Part shown: piece by piece, positions 16,418 through 24,821 of the stretch | Layout: every line of letters begins with the position of its first letter | Numbering within the stretch: the first letter of the stretch is position 1 | DNA from: Nocardia uniformis NBRC 13702 | GTDB taxonomy: Bacteria > Actinomycetota > Actinomycetes > Mycobacteriales > Mycobacteriaceae | Direction of reading: 5' to 3' | Length of the DNA: 64,000 bases | Assembly (NCBI RefSeq): GCF_001613345.1 | Contig: NZ_BDCE01000102.1 | Coordinates: 1-64,000 of the forward strand | Position numbers and translations under genes: made by a program | Notes under the pieces: generated by a model | What the model saw: only the letters and a program-made list of their open reading frames with translations | What the model was told of the DNA's origin: nothing | Database searches by the model: none

Positions 16418-17545
16418 TCAATTCGGTTCGCGCAGCCAGGGATCCTCGAATATCGGCGGTGTCGGCAGTTGCAGGGTCGGCAGCGGCGGTGGGCGATAGA
16501 TATACGGCGGAGTACGCGTGGTCGTCGAGGGGCTCGGGTGTGTCGACGAGGTGGTGGGCGGCGGTTCCGGCGTGGTGGTCGGGGGTGGCTCCACCGGGGC
16601 GGGCGGCGCCGGTTCGATTGGCTCCGTGGGTACTTCGACGATGGGCGGCGGGACCGGCGATTCCTCCGACGGCATCGGCAGGACGGGCGGCAGTTCGCCA
16701 CCCGTCGCGACCGGTTCGGAGCGGACCTCACCGCGCGGCGGACCCGGCGGGGAATCGTCGGGCTGCAACAGGGCCGCGACACCCAGGCCACCGAGTAGCA
16801 ACCCCACCACTGCCGCGGCCGCGGCGATCAGGAGCGGGCCGCGGTTGCGAGCGGGCGGGGCGGGCGCGGGTTCGGCCATCTCCGCCTCGGCCACCGCCGG
16901 TTCCGCGGTGGTCGCCGTCGGGATGGCTACCGAGTACGCCTGCTGCGGCGGTGGCGGGAATTTGATCGCGGGCAGAATGACGGTGGCATCGGCCGCGTTC
17001 TCGATAACCGTGGAGTCGGGTGGGGTGAGACCGGCCGGGGTGGCGAGGACGGCGGCCAGGGCCGCGCGCGCCGCCTGGTAGGCGAATGCCTTACCGGTCT
17101 CGGAGTCCGGACTGGGCAGGTCACGCTCGCTGACCAGCACCACCGACTTGAGCCCGAGGTAGTCGAGCGCGTCGCGGACGGACCGGATGTGGGGTTCCGG
17201 CCAGCCCGTCGGATGGGTGGCATAGAACTCGGCCGGGCCGTTCAGGAATTCGGTGGCCAGGTCGATCAGGCAGAACGCGGCGGTGGCCCACAGGTCCTCG
17301 GCGCGGTACGCCTCGCCGTCGTCGACGGGGATACCGTCCGGATTGCCCACCGCCGCGACGAATCCACCGATGGAATGCGCATGCTCGGTCGGCTGCTCGC
17401 CGCCCAGCACGGCATCGCCGTCGTCGGACATGTGCAGCGTCGACTCGCGGACGATGTAGTGCACCGGGAGGGTGGCATCGTCCCCGGTCACGATCGCGAC
17501 GACGCATTCGTCGTCGGCGATGTGTAGGCCGACCCCAGTGGCCAT
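16418..17545 (-). CDS. Membrane-anchored, half-length Hsp70/actin-fold-like protein
   Basis: 375 residues. The N-terminal ~190 residues (MATGVGLHIADDECVVAIVTG...) resemble the first lobe of an Hsp70 nucleotide-binding domain. HPTGWPEPHIRSVRDALDYLG followed by LKSVVLVSE lines up with the corresponding part of the Hsp70-like protein encoded two genes upstream (CYPAWWSQHTVEVQRTALTAAG, then LEGVALVPE). A similar domain of unknown function occurs in mycobacteria. One transmembrane helix follows (about 236-258, LLIAAAAAVVGLLLGGLGVAAL), then a ~110-residue Pro/Thr/Glu-rich tail, predicted extracytoplasmic. The second lobe is missing, so ATPase activity is doubtful. It is third in the operon after iniR, 50 bp downstream. 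Confidence 0.75.
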   Translation of the reverse strand: MATGVGLHIADDECVVAIVTGDDATLPVHYIVRESTLHMSDDGDAVLGGEQPTEHAHSIGGFVAAVGNPDGIPVDDGEAYRAEDLWATAAFCLIDLATEFLNGPAEFYATHPTGWPEPHIRSVRDALDYLGLKSVVLVSERDLPSPDSETGKAFAYQAARAALAAVLATPAGLTPPDSTVIENAADATVILPAIKFPPPPQQAYSVAIPTATTAEPAVAEAEMAEPAPAPPARNRGPLLIAAAAAVVGLLLGGLGVAALLQPDDSPPGPPRGEVRSEPVATGGELPPVLPMPSEESPVPPPIVEVPTEPIEPAPPAPVEPPPTTTPEPPPTTSSTHPSPSTTTRTPPYIYRPPPLPTLQLPTPPIFEDPWLREPN

Positions 17546-17595
17546 CCTTGTTACCTCATTCGGTGCGTCCAGGTCGGGCGTCCGCGCCCCGGGTC

Positions 17596-20500
17596 TTACA
17601 CCAGGAGTGACCCGTGGCCCATAGCGCGGAGCATTGACAATAACTCCGAACGAGACCCGGCACCGATTCGACGTCTGATCCGCGCCACATGATGCTCCAC
17701 GGTCTTGGCCGAGATATACAGCCGGGCACCTATCTCCCGATAGGTGAGGCCGAGCAGAACCAGCTCCGCGACCTCGCGTTCACGCTCGCTGAGCACGGCG
17801 TCGGGCAGCGGTTCCGGACGTGGGGCAGGGGTCGCCGGGAGTGGGCGCACCGGATGGTCGGAGGGGCGCGATTGGACTCGGACGGTGCGCGCCAGTTTCA
17901 ACAGCGCCGTCGCCGTCGCCGAATCGTCGGCAGCGAGCGCGGCCTCACTGGCGAGGCGGGCGGCATCCCAGCTCAGGCCCAGCCCGGCGAGTCGGCGCAC
18001 CGCCGCCTCGACCGGGGCGCGTTCGACTTGGCCGCGCAGCACCAGCACCCAGGTGCGGCCCGCGTCGGCCAGTGCGGCGGCCTGGGGATCACCGGCCTGC
18101 GCCGCCGTTTTCAGCCGATGCGCGTGCGGGAGCAGTTCCTCCGGACTCTCATGGGCGATGGCGGCCTGGATCGCGTACCAGTGGAAGGAATTCGCCCAGG
18201 CGGGCGGATCGCCGAGCCTGCGCAGTAGCTGCCGGGCCGCGTCGACCAGTGCGGTCACCCGGGCCTCGTCCCGCAAACGGATGCCGGCGAGCCACAATTC
18301 GCCGATCGGAAGCAGCGTCAGCAAATCCGCGCCGACCTCGTCGAAGAGCGGGATGGCGGCCTGCCAGGCCAGGGTGAGCGCGGTGTGGTCGCCACCGCGC
18401 CGGGCCAGTCCGACAATGACGGCGTGCGCGAGGAGGCGGTCGCGCGGATCGAGGGCGGTGGGATCGAGTTGAGCGACCACGGCGGCGGCCGCACGTTCGT
18501 CACCACCCAGCATGGCGACCCACGCCGCCAGTACTCGCAGTTGCGGATCGGCGGCGGCGCCGCCGCGCAGGGCGTCCGCCGCGCGCCGGGGCTCGCCCAT
18601 ACTCAGGGACAGCAGCGCGGCGATGGACACTGCCGAACAGGGCAGGAAGCGGTCCCCGCCCGCGTCGGACTGCGTGAGACTCGAATGCGCGGCGTGGATC
18701 AGCTCGGAGGCGGCGATGAGCGCCGCGCCACGACGCTCATCGGTGGGGCATTTGGGGAAACCCATTGCCGCTGTCGCTATGCCGGCTGCCCCGGAGGCGG
18801 CGGGCGTGCCGTAGGCCGTAGAGTTCGGCGACCCGTCCGCAGAGCGTTCTGTCGTGGAGTCGAAGCCCGAGCGCGGCCGGGTCGTGCGCCCGCCGGTCTC
18901 ACCGGTGAGCGCTGCTGCCGCGCTGTGCGCGGTATCGGTTCGAATCCGGGGGAAGCCGATTGCGGCTACAGCTGTTTCGGGTGTACCCGACGGAATGGGT
19001 TCGGATGGTGGATCCAGCTTCGACATAGCGGGACTATTCGCCGTGGAGAAGCCGATACCGATGCTCGGCCGGGACACTCGCTGGTCCGGTGCGGCGGAGT
19101 CTGGACCGAGTGCCTCGGAAACCGCCGCCGCGTCGGTCCAATCGGATCGTTTGCCGGTCGTGGTCGGTGAATTCGGTGCGCTCCCCCGAGTATCCACACC
19201 TGTGAACGCTGGGGATGAATCGGGACGCGGTGCTGGCGAACCCGGCCCGACCGACTTCGCCAGCGCCGTGGCAATGAGACCGGCGCGGGCGGTCGCCTCG
19301 GTGGGTGGCCACCGATCGGCGGAGGCGGAGAGCGCGTGCGCGGCGGTGGCATCGCCGGCGAGATAGAGGACCGCTGCGCCGACTGCCCAGTCCGGGCCGA
19401 CGCGGTGCGCGCCGAGCCAGGTGTAGAGCTGGGCGGCGCGGGAGATGAGCCCGCGACGGGTCCAGACGCCCGCGCAGATGCGAACCGCGGCAGCGAGTTC
19501 CGCCGGCGCGATATCGTCGCGGGCGAGGGCGGGCTCGGCCTGGCGCAGGGCCGTGTCGCAGTCACCGGTGCGGGCGGCCGCATCGGCCCAGCGGACGGCG
19601 ATGGTGGTGGGGTCGGCCCCGGCCGTGGCGGCGGCGGCGTAGTAGCGGACCGCTTCATCGCCCGCCTTTTCGGCTGCGGTGCAGAGGAATTCGGCCAGCC
19701 GTGGATCGCGTACGCCGGATTCGGCCAGCAGGAGGGCGGTGTGGTCGCGGAGCAGCCCGGCATCCAGGCGGGCTCGCAGCAGGCGGCGTTGCACGGCCAG
19801 GAAGCGGCGGTCGCCGACCAGGGTGCGCAGCGGGGCGACGGCGGGTGCCACCAGTAGATCCGCATCGGTAATGAGGGCGCTGGCCCGGGCGCGATCCACC
19901 AGATCCTGTGCGGTCGGGGCGGTTACGTCCAGGACCTCGATGAGCTCAGCGGCGTCCAGGCCCGCGCCGATGGCGGCCACGACCAGGGTGTCGAGCAGGT
20001 CCGGGTCGGCATCGTCGAGGCGGGCGCGGGCCCACGTGGTGACGGCGGTGTCGACCGCTCCCACCCCCGCATCCAGCCGGGTCGCGCAGGCGGCGGTCAG
20101 GGCCGCCACCACGCCGCCGTGGATACCGTCGGTCTGGCGGTGGATGTGCTGGGTCAGGCCACGCGGCACCATCATGCCGAGTTCCCGTGCGAACGGCGCG
20201 ATTTCGGCCAGTGCCAGGGCGCGCAGGTCGACCACGCGACCACGCCGCGCCACCAGGTCGGTGAGGGTGCGCAGTCGTTGATCGTGCGGGCGGGGACAAC
20301 TGGCGATGACAACGGTATGGGTACCGGATTCAGCTGCCGCACAGAGGTTTTTGAGAGCGATGTCGGACAGGGTGTGGGCGTCGTCTACCACCAGAGCCAC
20401 GCGGGGCCCACCGGGGCGGCCCGGTTGTCTACCGGCTTGATACCCCTGGACCGCCGGGAATCCGCCCACCGTTTGGCCCGCGACGGCCGGGAAACCGTTT

Positions 20501-20721
20501 GTGGCACCGGCGGAATCGGCCGGATTGTCCGACAGTGCGATGCCGCGTGCCCGCAACCGGCTGCGAATCGCCGACAGCAGGGTGGATTTACCGGTGCCGG
20601 AACGGCCTCGGATCAGGTACAGCAGGGGAGTGGGATCCTCGGAATCCAACTCCCGGAAGATTTCTCGCGCGCCCGGCAAAGAGTCGAGCGCGACGGGGGT
20701 ATTGCCGACCACGAGAACCAA
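17596..20721 (-). CDS. iniR: IniR-like STAND ATPase / LuxR transcriptional regulator
   Basis: 1041-residue regulator in the position of M. tuberculosis IniR (Rv0339c), the activator of iniBAC under cell-wall stress (reported, as I recall, to respond to free trehalose). Features: Walker A RGRSGTGKST near residue 40, Walker B-like VALVVDDAHTL near 112, helical repeat-like middle and C-terminus, and a LuxR-type HTH at the end (LSEREREVAELVLLGLTYREIG, then KTVEHHVARIRRRIG). It is about 200 residues longer than I recall for IniR. Much of the excess is a low-complexity Ser/Thr/Pro/Ala insertion at about 490-680 with repeated AIGFP/AMGFP motifs. The TTG at 20721 overlaps the likely ribosome site, so GTG at 20712 may be the true start. 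Three bp after the Hsp70-like gene. Confidence 0.85.
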   Translation of the reverse strand: MVLVVGNTPVALDSLPGAREIFRELDSEDPTPLLYLIRGRSGTGKSTLLSAIRSRLRARGIALSDNPADSAGATNGFPAVAGQTVGGFPAVQGYQAGRQPGRPGGPRVALVVDDAHTLSDIALKNLCAAAESGTHTVVIASCPRPHDQRLRTLTDLVARRGRVVDLRALALAEIAPFARELGMMVPRGLTQHIHRQTDGIHGGVVAALTAACATRLDAGVGAVDTAVTTWARARLDDADPDLLDTLVVAAIGAGLDAAELIEVLDVTAPTAQDLVDRARASALITDADLLVAPAVAPLRTLVGDRRFLAVQRRLLRARLDAGLLRDHTALLLAESGVRDPRLAEFLCTAAEKAGDEAVRYYAAAATAGADPTTIAVRWADAAARTGDCDTALRQAEPALARDDIAPAELAAAVRICAGVWTRRGLISRAAQLYTWLGAHRVGPDWAVGAAVLYLAGDATAAHALSASADRWPPTEATARAGLIATALAKSVGPGSPAPRPDSSPAFTGVDTRGSAPNSPTTTGKRSDWTDAAAVSEALGPDSAAPDQRVSRPSIGIGFSTANSPAMSKLDPPSEPIPSGTPETAVAAIGFPRIRTDTAHSAAAALTGETGGRTTRPRSGFDSTTERSADGSPNSTAYGTPAASGAAGIATAAMGFPKCPTDERRGAALIAASELIHAAHSSLTQSDAGGDRFLPCSAVSIAALLSLSMGEPRRAADALRGGAAADPQLRVLAAWVAMLGGDERAAAAVVAQLDPTALDPRDRLLAHAVIVGLARRGGDHTALTLAWQAAIPLFDEVGADLLTLLPIGELWLAGIRLRDEARVTALVDAARQLLRRLGDPPAWANSFHWYAIQAAIAHESPEELLPHAHRLKTAAQAGDPQAAALADAGRTWVLVLRGQVERAPVEAAVRRLAGLGLSWDAARLASEAALAADDSATATALLKLARTVRVQSRPSDHPVRPLPATPAPRPEPLPDAVLSEREREVAELVLLGLTYREIGARLYISAKTVEHHVARIRRRIGAGSRSELLSMLRAMGHGSLLV

Positions 20722-20724
20722 CCC

Positions 20725-22515
20725 CTAGCCGCCCGTATTGGGAACGAGTTGTTTCGGCGCGTCGAGCGCCGTGCTGACAGTGCTACCGGCCCGATCGACG
20801 ATGTCGGGTAGGGCGGTGGGTAGGCCGGGCATCGTGGGCATCGAGGGCTGCTGCGGGGCGGGGAGTTGAACCGCCGGAGGTTGTGGCGCGGCAGCGGGAT
20901 CTGATGGGGGCTGATTGGGCGGCGCGGCCGGTTCCGCCGGTGGCTGGGCAGCCTCGGTGGGAGCGCCGGTCGTGCCGCCCGGGCCGGGGGTGTTGGCCGG
21001 ACCGGTCGTGTTTGCCGGGCTGGGGGTGTTGCCCGGGCCGGGGGTCGGGGCCGGGCTACCGGGGGATCCGGTCGGGTGCACGGCGATTGGGGCGACCGGA
21101 GCGCCGGTGATGTGCTCCGATCCGGTGGTGTTCGACGCGGCGACCGTGGTCGACGGCGGCGCAGGTGTGAGCGAATCCGATGGTGCCGATTGCATGCTGG
21201 TGCCGAGCGCCAGGGTGCCGGTGGTCAACGCCGCGACCGCGATGGCGGCGGCACTGATTACGACCAACCGCCGCCGGTTGCGTTTGCCCGCGGGTGGGGG
21301 CTCGACCGGTAAGGAGGGCAGCGAGAGGGAAATCCGCTCGGTGCCGTCGGTTGCGTCGGGAACGTTCGCGATCGCCTTGCCACGTCCCTTGCCAGCGGGA
21401 TGTGCGCTGCTGATTCCGCGTGGATTCGCACCCCGCGGCTGGTCGGCATCTGCGGCTTTATCCGTCGCACCGTCGATATCGACGTGGATGGGCGCGGTCG
21501 GTGCCGCCGCCAGCGCCGGGTGCGGTTCGGTGGCGGTGGTGGCGAGAAGATCCGCCGCCAGCAGGGCCGCGCCGTGTGCGCTGATATGTGCGGGATCGGC
21601 GGCCGCGGCCACCGGAATGCCGAATTCCGTCGACAGCAGTTCCGTCACCAGCGGAATCGTCGCGCCGCCGCCGGTGAGCAGGATGCCTTCGAGTTCCTTG
21701 ACCTGGAGTCCGGCGCGACGCACCGCCTCCCGCAGCAGATCCATGGAAGTGAGCAGCGGGCCGCGCAGCAGTTCCTCGAGTTCGTCGCGCACCAGTCGGA
21801 CATCCATCCCGAAGGCGGGCAGTCGGACCGGCACCACGGCCGCGGTCTTTTTGGAAAGTGATTCCTTCGCAATTCTGCAGCGAACGCGCAGCGCCGCTAA
21901 TTCCTGTTCCACCATCGGGTCGAAGGGATCGAAATCGTTTCCCCCCACCGCATTAGCCAGCACGTAGCGCATCGCCAGTAGGTCGAATTCCGTACCCGAT
22001 ACCACCGCCGAGTGCACTGGTTCGCCGAGTAGACCCGACAGTGGACCGGTACGTACCACTGAAACCGTCAAACCGGTCGCGCCGAGGTCATATACCGCCA
22101 TCGCACCGTCATGTACGGACTCGTGTACTTCCTGCAACCAGCGCATGGCCGCGGCAGGTTCCGGTACCAGCGCAACACCTTCCAGCCCGGCGGCGGTGAG
22201 CGCGGTGCGCTGCACCTCCACCGTGTGCTGCGACCACCAGGCCGGGTAGCAGGCGGCGGTAGCCGCGGCGGGGCCGGTGTCGTCCAACGCCCGACCGATC
22301 GCCGCGGCCACGAGATCTGCTGCGCGAACAGCGGATCCGTCACCCGTCCGGATATCGACCGGATCCCCTACCCGGGAGAGAATGCTCTCCGGAACCTCGG
22401 CCGCCGAGCCCAGGAGGCTCGGGAGGATATGTAGTCTGCGGTTTCCCCCCGAAGTCGTCACGGCGACCGTATTCAGCGACCCGACAGTTATGCCGAGCGC
22501 CTGACCCTGACCCAT
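20725..22515 (-). CDS. Membrane-anchored Hsp70-like ATPase
   Basis: 596 residues. The first ~350 form an Hsp70/actin-type nucleotide-binding domain: LGITVGSLNTVAVTT (phosphate 1), AVYDLGATGLTVSVV (phosphate 2), GILLTGGGATIPLVTELL (adenosine site), SAHGAALLAADLL. There is no substrate-binding domain. A basic segment and transmembrane helix follow (KRNRRRLVVISAAAIAVAAL, near 415-440), then a ~150-residue Pro/Thr/Gly/Ala-rich tail, predicted outside. It is first in a minus-strand operon with iniR and the half-Hsp70 gene, divergent from iniB. The layout suggests a trans-envelope sensor or a helper of IniR or IniA/C; that is inference. It is not the housekeeping DnaK, which is at 33170. Confidence 0.85.
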   Translation of the reverse strand: MGQGQALGITVGSLNTVAVTTSGGNRRLHILPSLLGSAAEVPESILSRVGDPVDIRTGDGSAVRAADLVAAAIGRALDDTGPAAATAACYPAWWSQHTVEVQRTALTAAGLEGVALVPEPAAAMRWLQEVHESVHDGAMAVYDLGATGLTVSVVRTGPLSGLLGEPVHSAVVSGTEFDLLAMRYVLANAVGGNDFDPFDPMVEQELAALRVRCRIAKESLSKKTAAVVPVRLPAFGMDVRLVRDELEELLRGPLLTSMDLLREAVRRAGLQVKELEGILLTGGGATIPLVTELLSTEFGIPVAAAADPAHISAHGAALLAADLLATTATEPHPALAAAPTAPIHVDIDGATDKAADADQPRGANPRGISSAHPAGKGRGKAIANVPDATDGTERISLSLPSLPVEPPPAGKRNRRRLVVISAAAIAVAALTTGTLALGTSMQSAPSDSLTPAPPSTTVAASNTTGSEHITGAPVAPIAVHPTGSPGSPAPTPGPGNTPSPANTTGPANTPGPGGTTGAPTEAAQPPAEPAAPPNQPPSDPAAAPQPPAVQLPAPQQPSMPTMPGLPTALPDIVDRAGSTVSTALDAPKQLVPNTGG

Positions 22516-22823
22516 TCGAGAACCCCTGTCATTCGAAACGCCCTGCCCGGCGTGATGTTCGAAAGTCGATCAGTCCGATTTGTTCTAAACCATTTGCGTT
22601 CGGTCCGTGTGGACTCATGGGACCTGTCGGTTGCTGGGGGATCGTCGTTACCGGATTGGGGGTAGGTACGGGGAAATCCCCCTAATGCCCACCCCGCCCC
22701 CAATGAGAACGGGTCCGGCAACAGGGGAGTTCACCCCGTTCCGGCGTAACGCGTGAGGTTCCTAACGTGAAAGGCAATTCAACTGAGTGGACCGAGGGGG
22801 TCCGCCGAAGGAGACGATTTGCC
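22516..22823. promoter_or_regulatory. Divergent promoter region of the ini locus
   Basis: 308 bp between the Hsp70-like/iniR operon and iniB. It contains short dyads likely to be regulatory: CGGGGAAATCCCCC near 22671 within TAGGTACGG...CCTA, and CAGGGGAGTTCACCCCG near 22721. AAGGAG at 22808-22813 is the iniB ribosome site. By analogy with mycobacteria this should hold the IniR target site. Confidence 0.55.
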
Positions 22824-24785
22824 ATGAGTCCCAATGCGATCCTCGAGTTCATCCTCAACCTGCTGCGCGATCCGGCGGCCGCCGCCAGCTACTGCACCAA
22901 TCCCGGACTGGCACTGACCGATGCCGGGCTGGTGTCGGTGACACCGGAGGACATTGCCGCCGTAGCGCCCATGGTGGCCGAATCCGCGCTGGTAGCGGGT
23001 GGTTCCCAACTGTCGGCGATCGTTGCCGCCGGTGGGGTGTGCGGTGCGGTGGATACCGGAGTGAACGGTTCGGCGTCGGTAGGTGCGGTCGCGGCGGGGA
23101 CGGCCGGACTCGCCGTAACCGCAGCCACCGCCGCCGCGGCCGAGGTGGCCCTCGGCGGCGAGCTCGGAGCTGGCCTGGACCTGGGCCTTTCCGCCGGAGC
23201 GGGTGGGGCCGCCGACCTCGGGGCGCAGCTGGCCGCCGGGATCGAGGGGGCCGTCGCGGCTGGCGTAGGTGCCGCCGTGGACCTGGAAACCGGTCTGTCC
23301 GGAGCGGTCGGTACGCAGGTCGGCGCGGATCTGAGCGCCGGATTGCAGGGCGCGATCGGTGCGGTAGCCCAGGCTGGCGCGGATCTGACCGCGGGCATCG
23401 GGGGCGCTGTCACGACGGCCACCGGCCTCGGGGCCGGACTGGGCGCGTCGCTGGGCGGCGTGGTCGACGCTGCCACCGGTGTGGGCGCGGGCCTCGGAGC
23501 CGGGCTCGGTGCGGCCGTGAACGGTGCGGTCGGCGCGGGTGCGGGACTCGGTGCTGGCGTGAGTGCCGGGGTCGAGGGCCTGGTGAACGCGGGTGTGGAA
23601 CTCGGTGGTGGTTTGTCGGGTGGGCTGGAGTCGGCGCTGGGCGCGGGTGGTCAGGCGGCCGTGGATCTTGGTGCGGCTGTGAATGGTGCGGTGGGCGCGG
23701 GTGTCGGGCTCGGTGCGGGAGTGGGCGCGGGAGTCGATGGTCTGGTCGATGCCGGTGTGCAGCTCGGTAGTGGTCTGGAGGCTGGGCTTTCGACCGGTAT
23801 CGGTGGTGTGGTGAATGCGGGCACCCAGGTCGGTGCGGAACTCGGTGGTGGTTTGTCGGGTGGGCTGGAGTCGGCGCTGGGCGCGGGTGGTCAGGCGGCC
23901 GTGGATCTTGGTGCGGCTGTGAACGGTGCGGTGGACGCGGGTGCCGGGCTCGGTGCAGGTGTCGGTGGTGTGGTGAATGCGGGCACCCAGGTCGGTGTGG
24001 AACTCGGTGGTGGTTTGTCGGGTGGGCTGGAGTCGGCGCTCGGGGCCGGTGGTCAGGCGGCGGCGGATCTTGGTGCGGGAGCGAGCGCGGGAGCCGATGG
24101 TCTGGTCGATGCCGGTGTGCAGCTCGGTAGTGGTCTGGAGGCTGGGGTTTCCACCGGTATCGGGGGCGTGGTGAACGCGGGTACTCAGGCGGGTGCGGAG
24201 CTTGGTGGTGGCTTGTCCGGTGGGGTGGATGCGGCGCTCGGCGGCGGTGTGCAGGCCGCGACCGATCTCGGCGCGCAGGTCGGAACTGGGCTCGATGCGG
24301 GGCTTTCCGGCGGTTTCGACGGCGCGGTGAATGCTGGCGGACAGTTCGGCGGTGGGCTGGAGACCGGGATCGGGTCGGTGGTCGACGGTCAGCTGGGAAC
24401 CGGTGTGGGGACGGATCTTTCGGGAGCGGTCGATGGCGGGTTGTCGACCGGGGTGGACTCGGCGCTCGGCGCTGCGGGTCAGGTTGGCGGTGGGTTGTCG
24501 ACCGGTCTGGATTCCGCGATCGGGGCTACGGGACAGATCGGCGGTGGTTTCGACGGCGCGCTGGGGGCGGAGTCGGGATTGCACGGAGGTGGCGCTGTGG
24601 ATTCCGGAGTTGCCGCGAATCCCTGGGCGGGGCTGGACGTTTCGCAGACCTTCGGGGCCGGGGTGGACGGCGGGCTGGCCGGTGGCACCGATGGCGGGCT
24701 GTACGGGGAGGGCGGCTTCGGCGGTGGCGCAGAGGCCGGGAGTTATGCGGATGGCGACATCATCGGCGACATTCTGCATTCCTGA
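22824..24785 (+). CDS. iniB: IniB-like Gly/Ala-rich repeat protein
   Basis: 653 residues. The N-terminal ~80 residues match the IniB N-terminal domain (MSPNAILEFILNLLRDPAAA, then LTDAGLVSVTPEDIAAVAPMVAE). The rest is an extraordinarily Gly/Ala/Val/Leu-rich repeat region with modules such as ELGGGLSGGLESALGAGGQ, VNAGTQVG and GLVDAGVQLGSGLEAG. At DNA level 23597-23683 is identical to 23837-23923 (240-bp period), and 23735-23787 recurs at 24095-24147. The C-terminus is acidic (YADGDIIGDILHS). There is no signal peptide. It is longer than I recall for mycobacterial IniB (about 480 residues). ATG at 22824 follows AAGGAG. iniA starts 36 bp after. IniB is induced by cell-wall inhibitors in mycobacteria; its molecular role is unknown. 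Confidence 0.85.
   Translation: MSPNAILEFILNLLRDPAAAASYCTNPGLALTDAGLVSVTPEDIAAVAPMVAESALVAGGSQLSAIVAAGGVCGAVDTGVNGSASVGAVAAGTAGLAVTAATAAAAEVALGGELGAGLDLGLSAGAGGAADLGAQLAAGIEGAVAAGVGAAVDLETGLSGAVGTQVGADLSAGLQGAIGAVAQAGADLTAGIGGAVTTATGLGAGLGASLGGVVDAATGVGAGLGAGLGAAVNGAVGAGAGLGAGVSAGVEGLVNAGVELGGGLSGGLESALGAGGQAAVDLGAAVNGAVGAGVGLGAGVGAGVDGLVDAGVQLGSGLEAGLSTGIGGVVNAGTQVGAELGGGLSGGLESALGAGGQAAVDLGAAVNGAVDAGAGLGAGVGGVVNAGTQVGVELGGGLSGGLESALGAGGQAAADLGAGASAGADGLVDAGVQLGSGLEAGVSTGIGGVVNAGTQAGAELGGGLSGGVDAALGGGVQAATDLGAQVGTGLDAGLSGGFDGAVNAGGQFGGGLETGIGSVVDGQLGTGVGTDLSGAVDGGLSTGVDSALGAAGQVGGGLSTGLDSAIGATGQIGGGFDGALGAESGLHGGGAVDSGVAANPWAGLDVSQTFGAGVDGGLAGGTDGGLYGEGGFGGGAEAGSYADGDIIGDILHS
23597..24147 (+). 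repeat. Intragenic direct repeats of iniB
   Basis: 87-bp identical blocks at 23597-23683 and 23837-23923. A third, diverging block starts at 23999, and a ~53-bp identical block occurs at 23735-23787 and 24095-24147. All stay in frame. Confidence 0.85.
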
Positions 24786-24821
24786 GTACCGCACTCCTGA
24801 GCGAGGATTGGTGAGACTGCT

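Noticed and set aside
20725..22515. Second DnaK chaperone
   Set aside because: It lacks the substrate-binding domain and has a transmembrane helix and extracytoplasmic tail.
22824..24785. PE_PGRS-like protein
   Set aside because: No PE domain at the N-terminus; the IniB N-terminal domain and the downstream iniA fit better.
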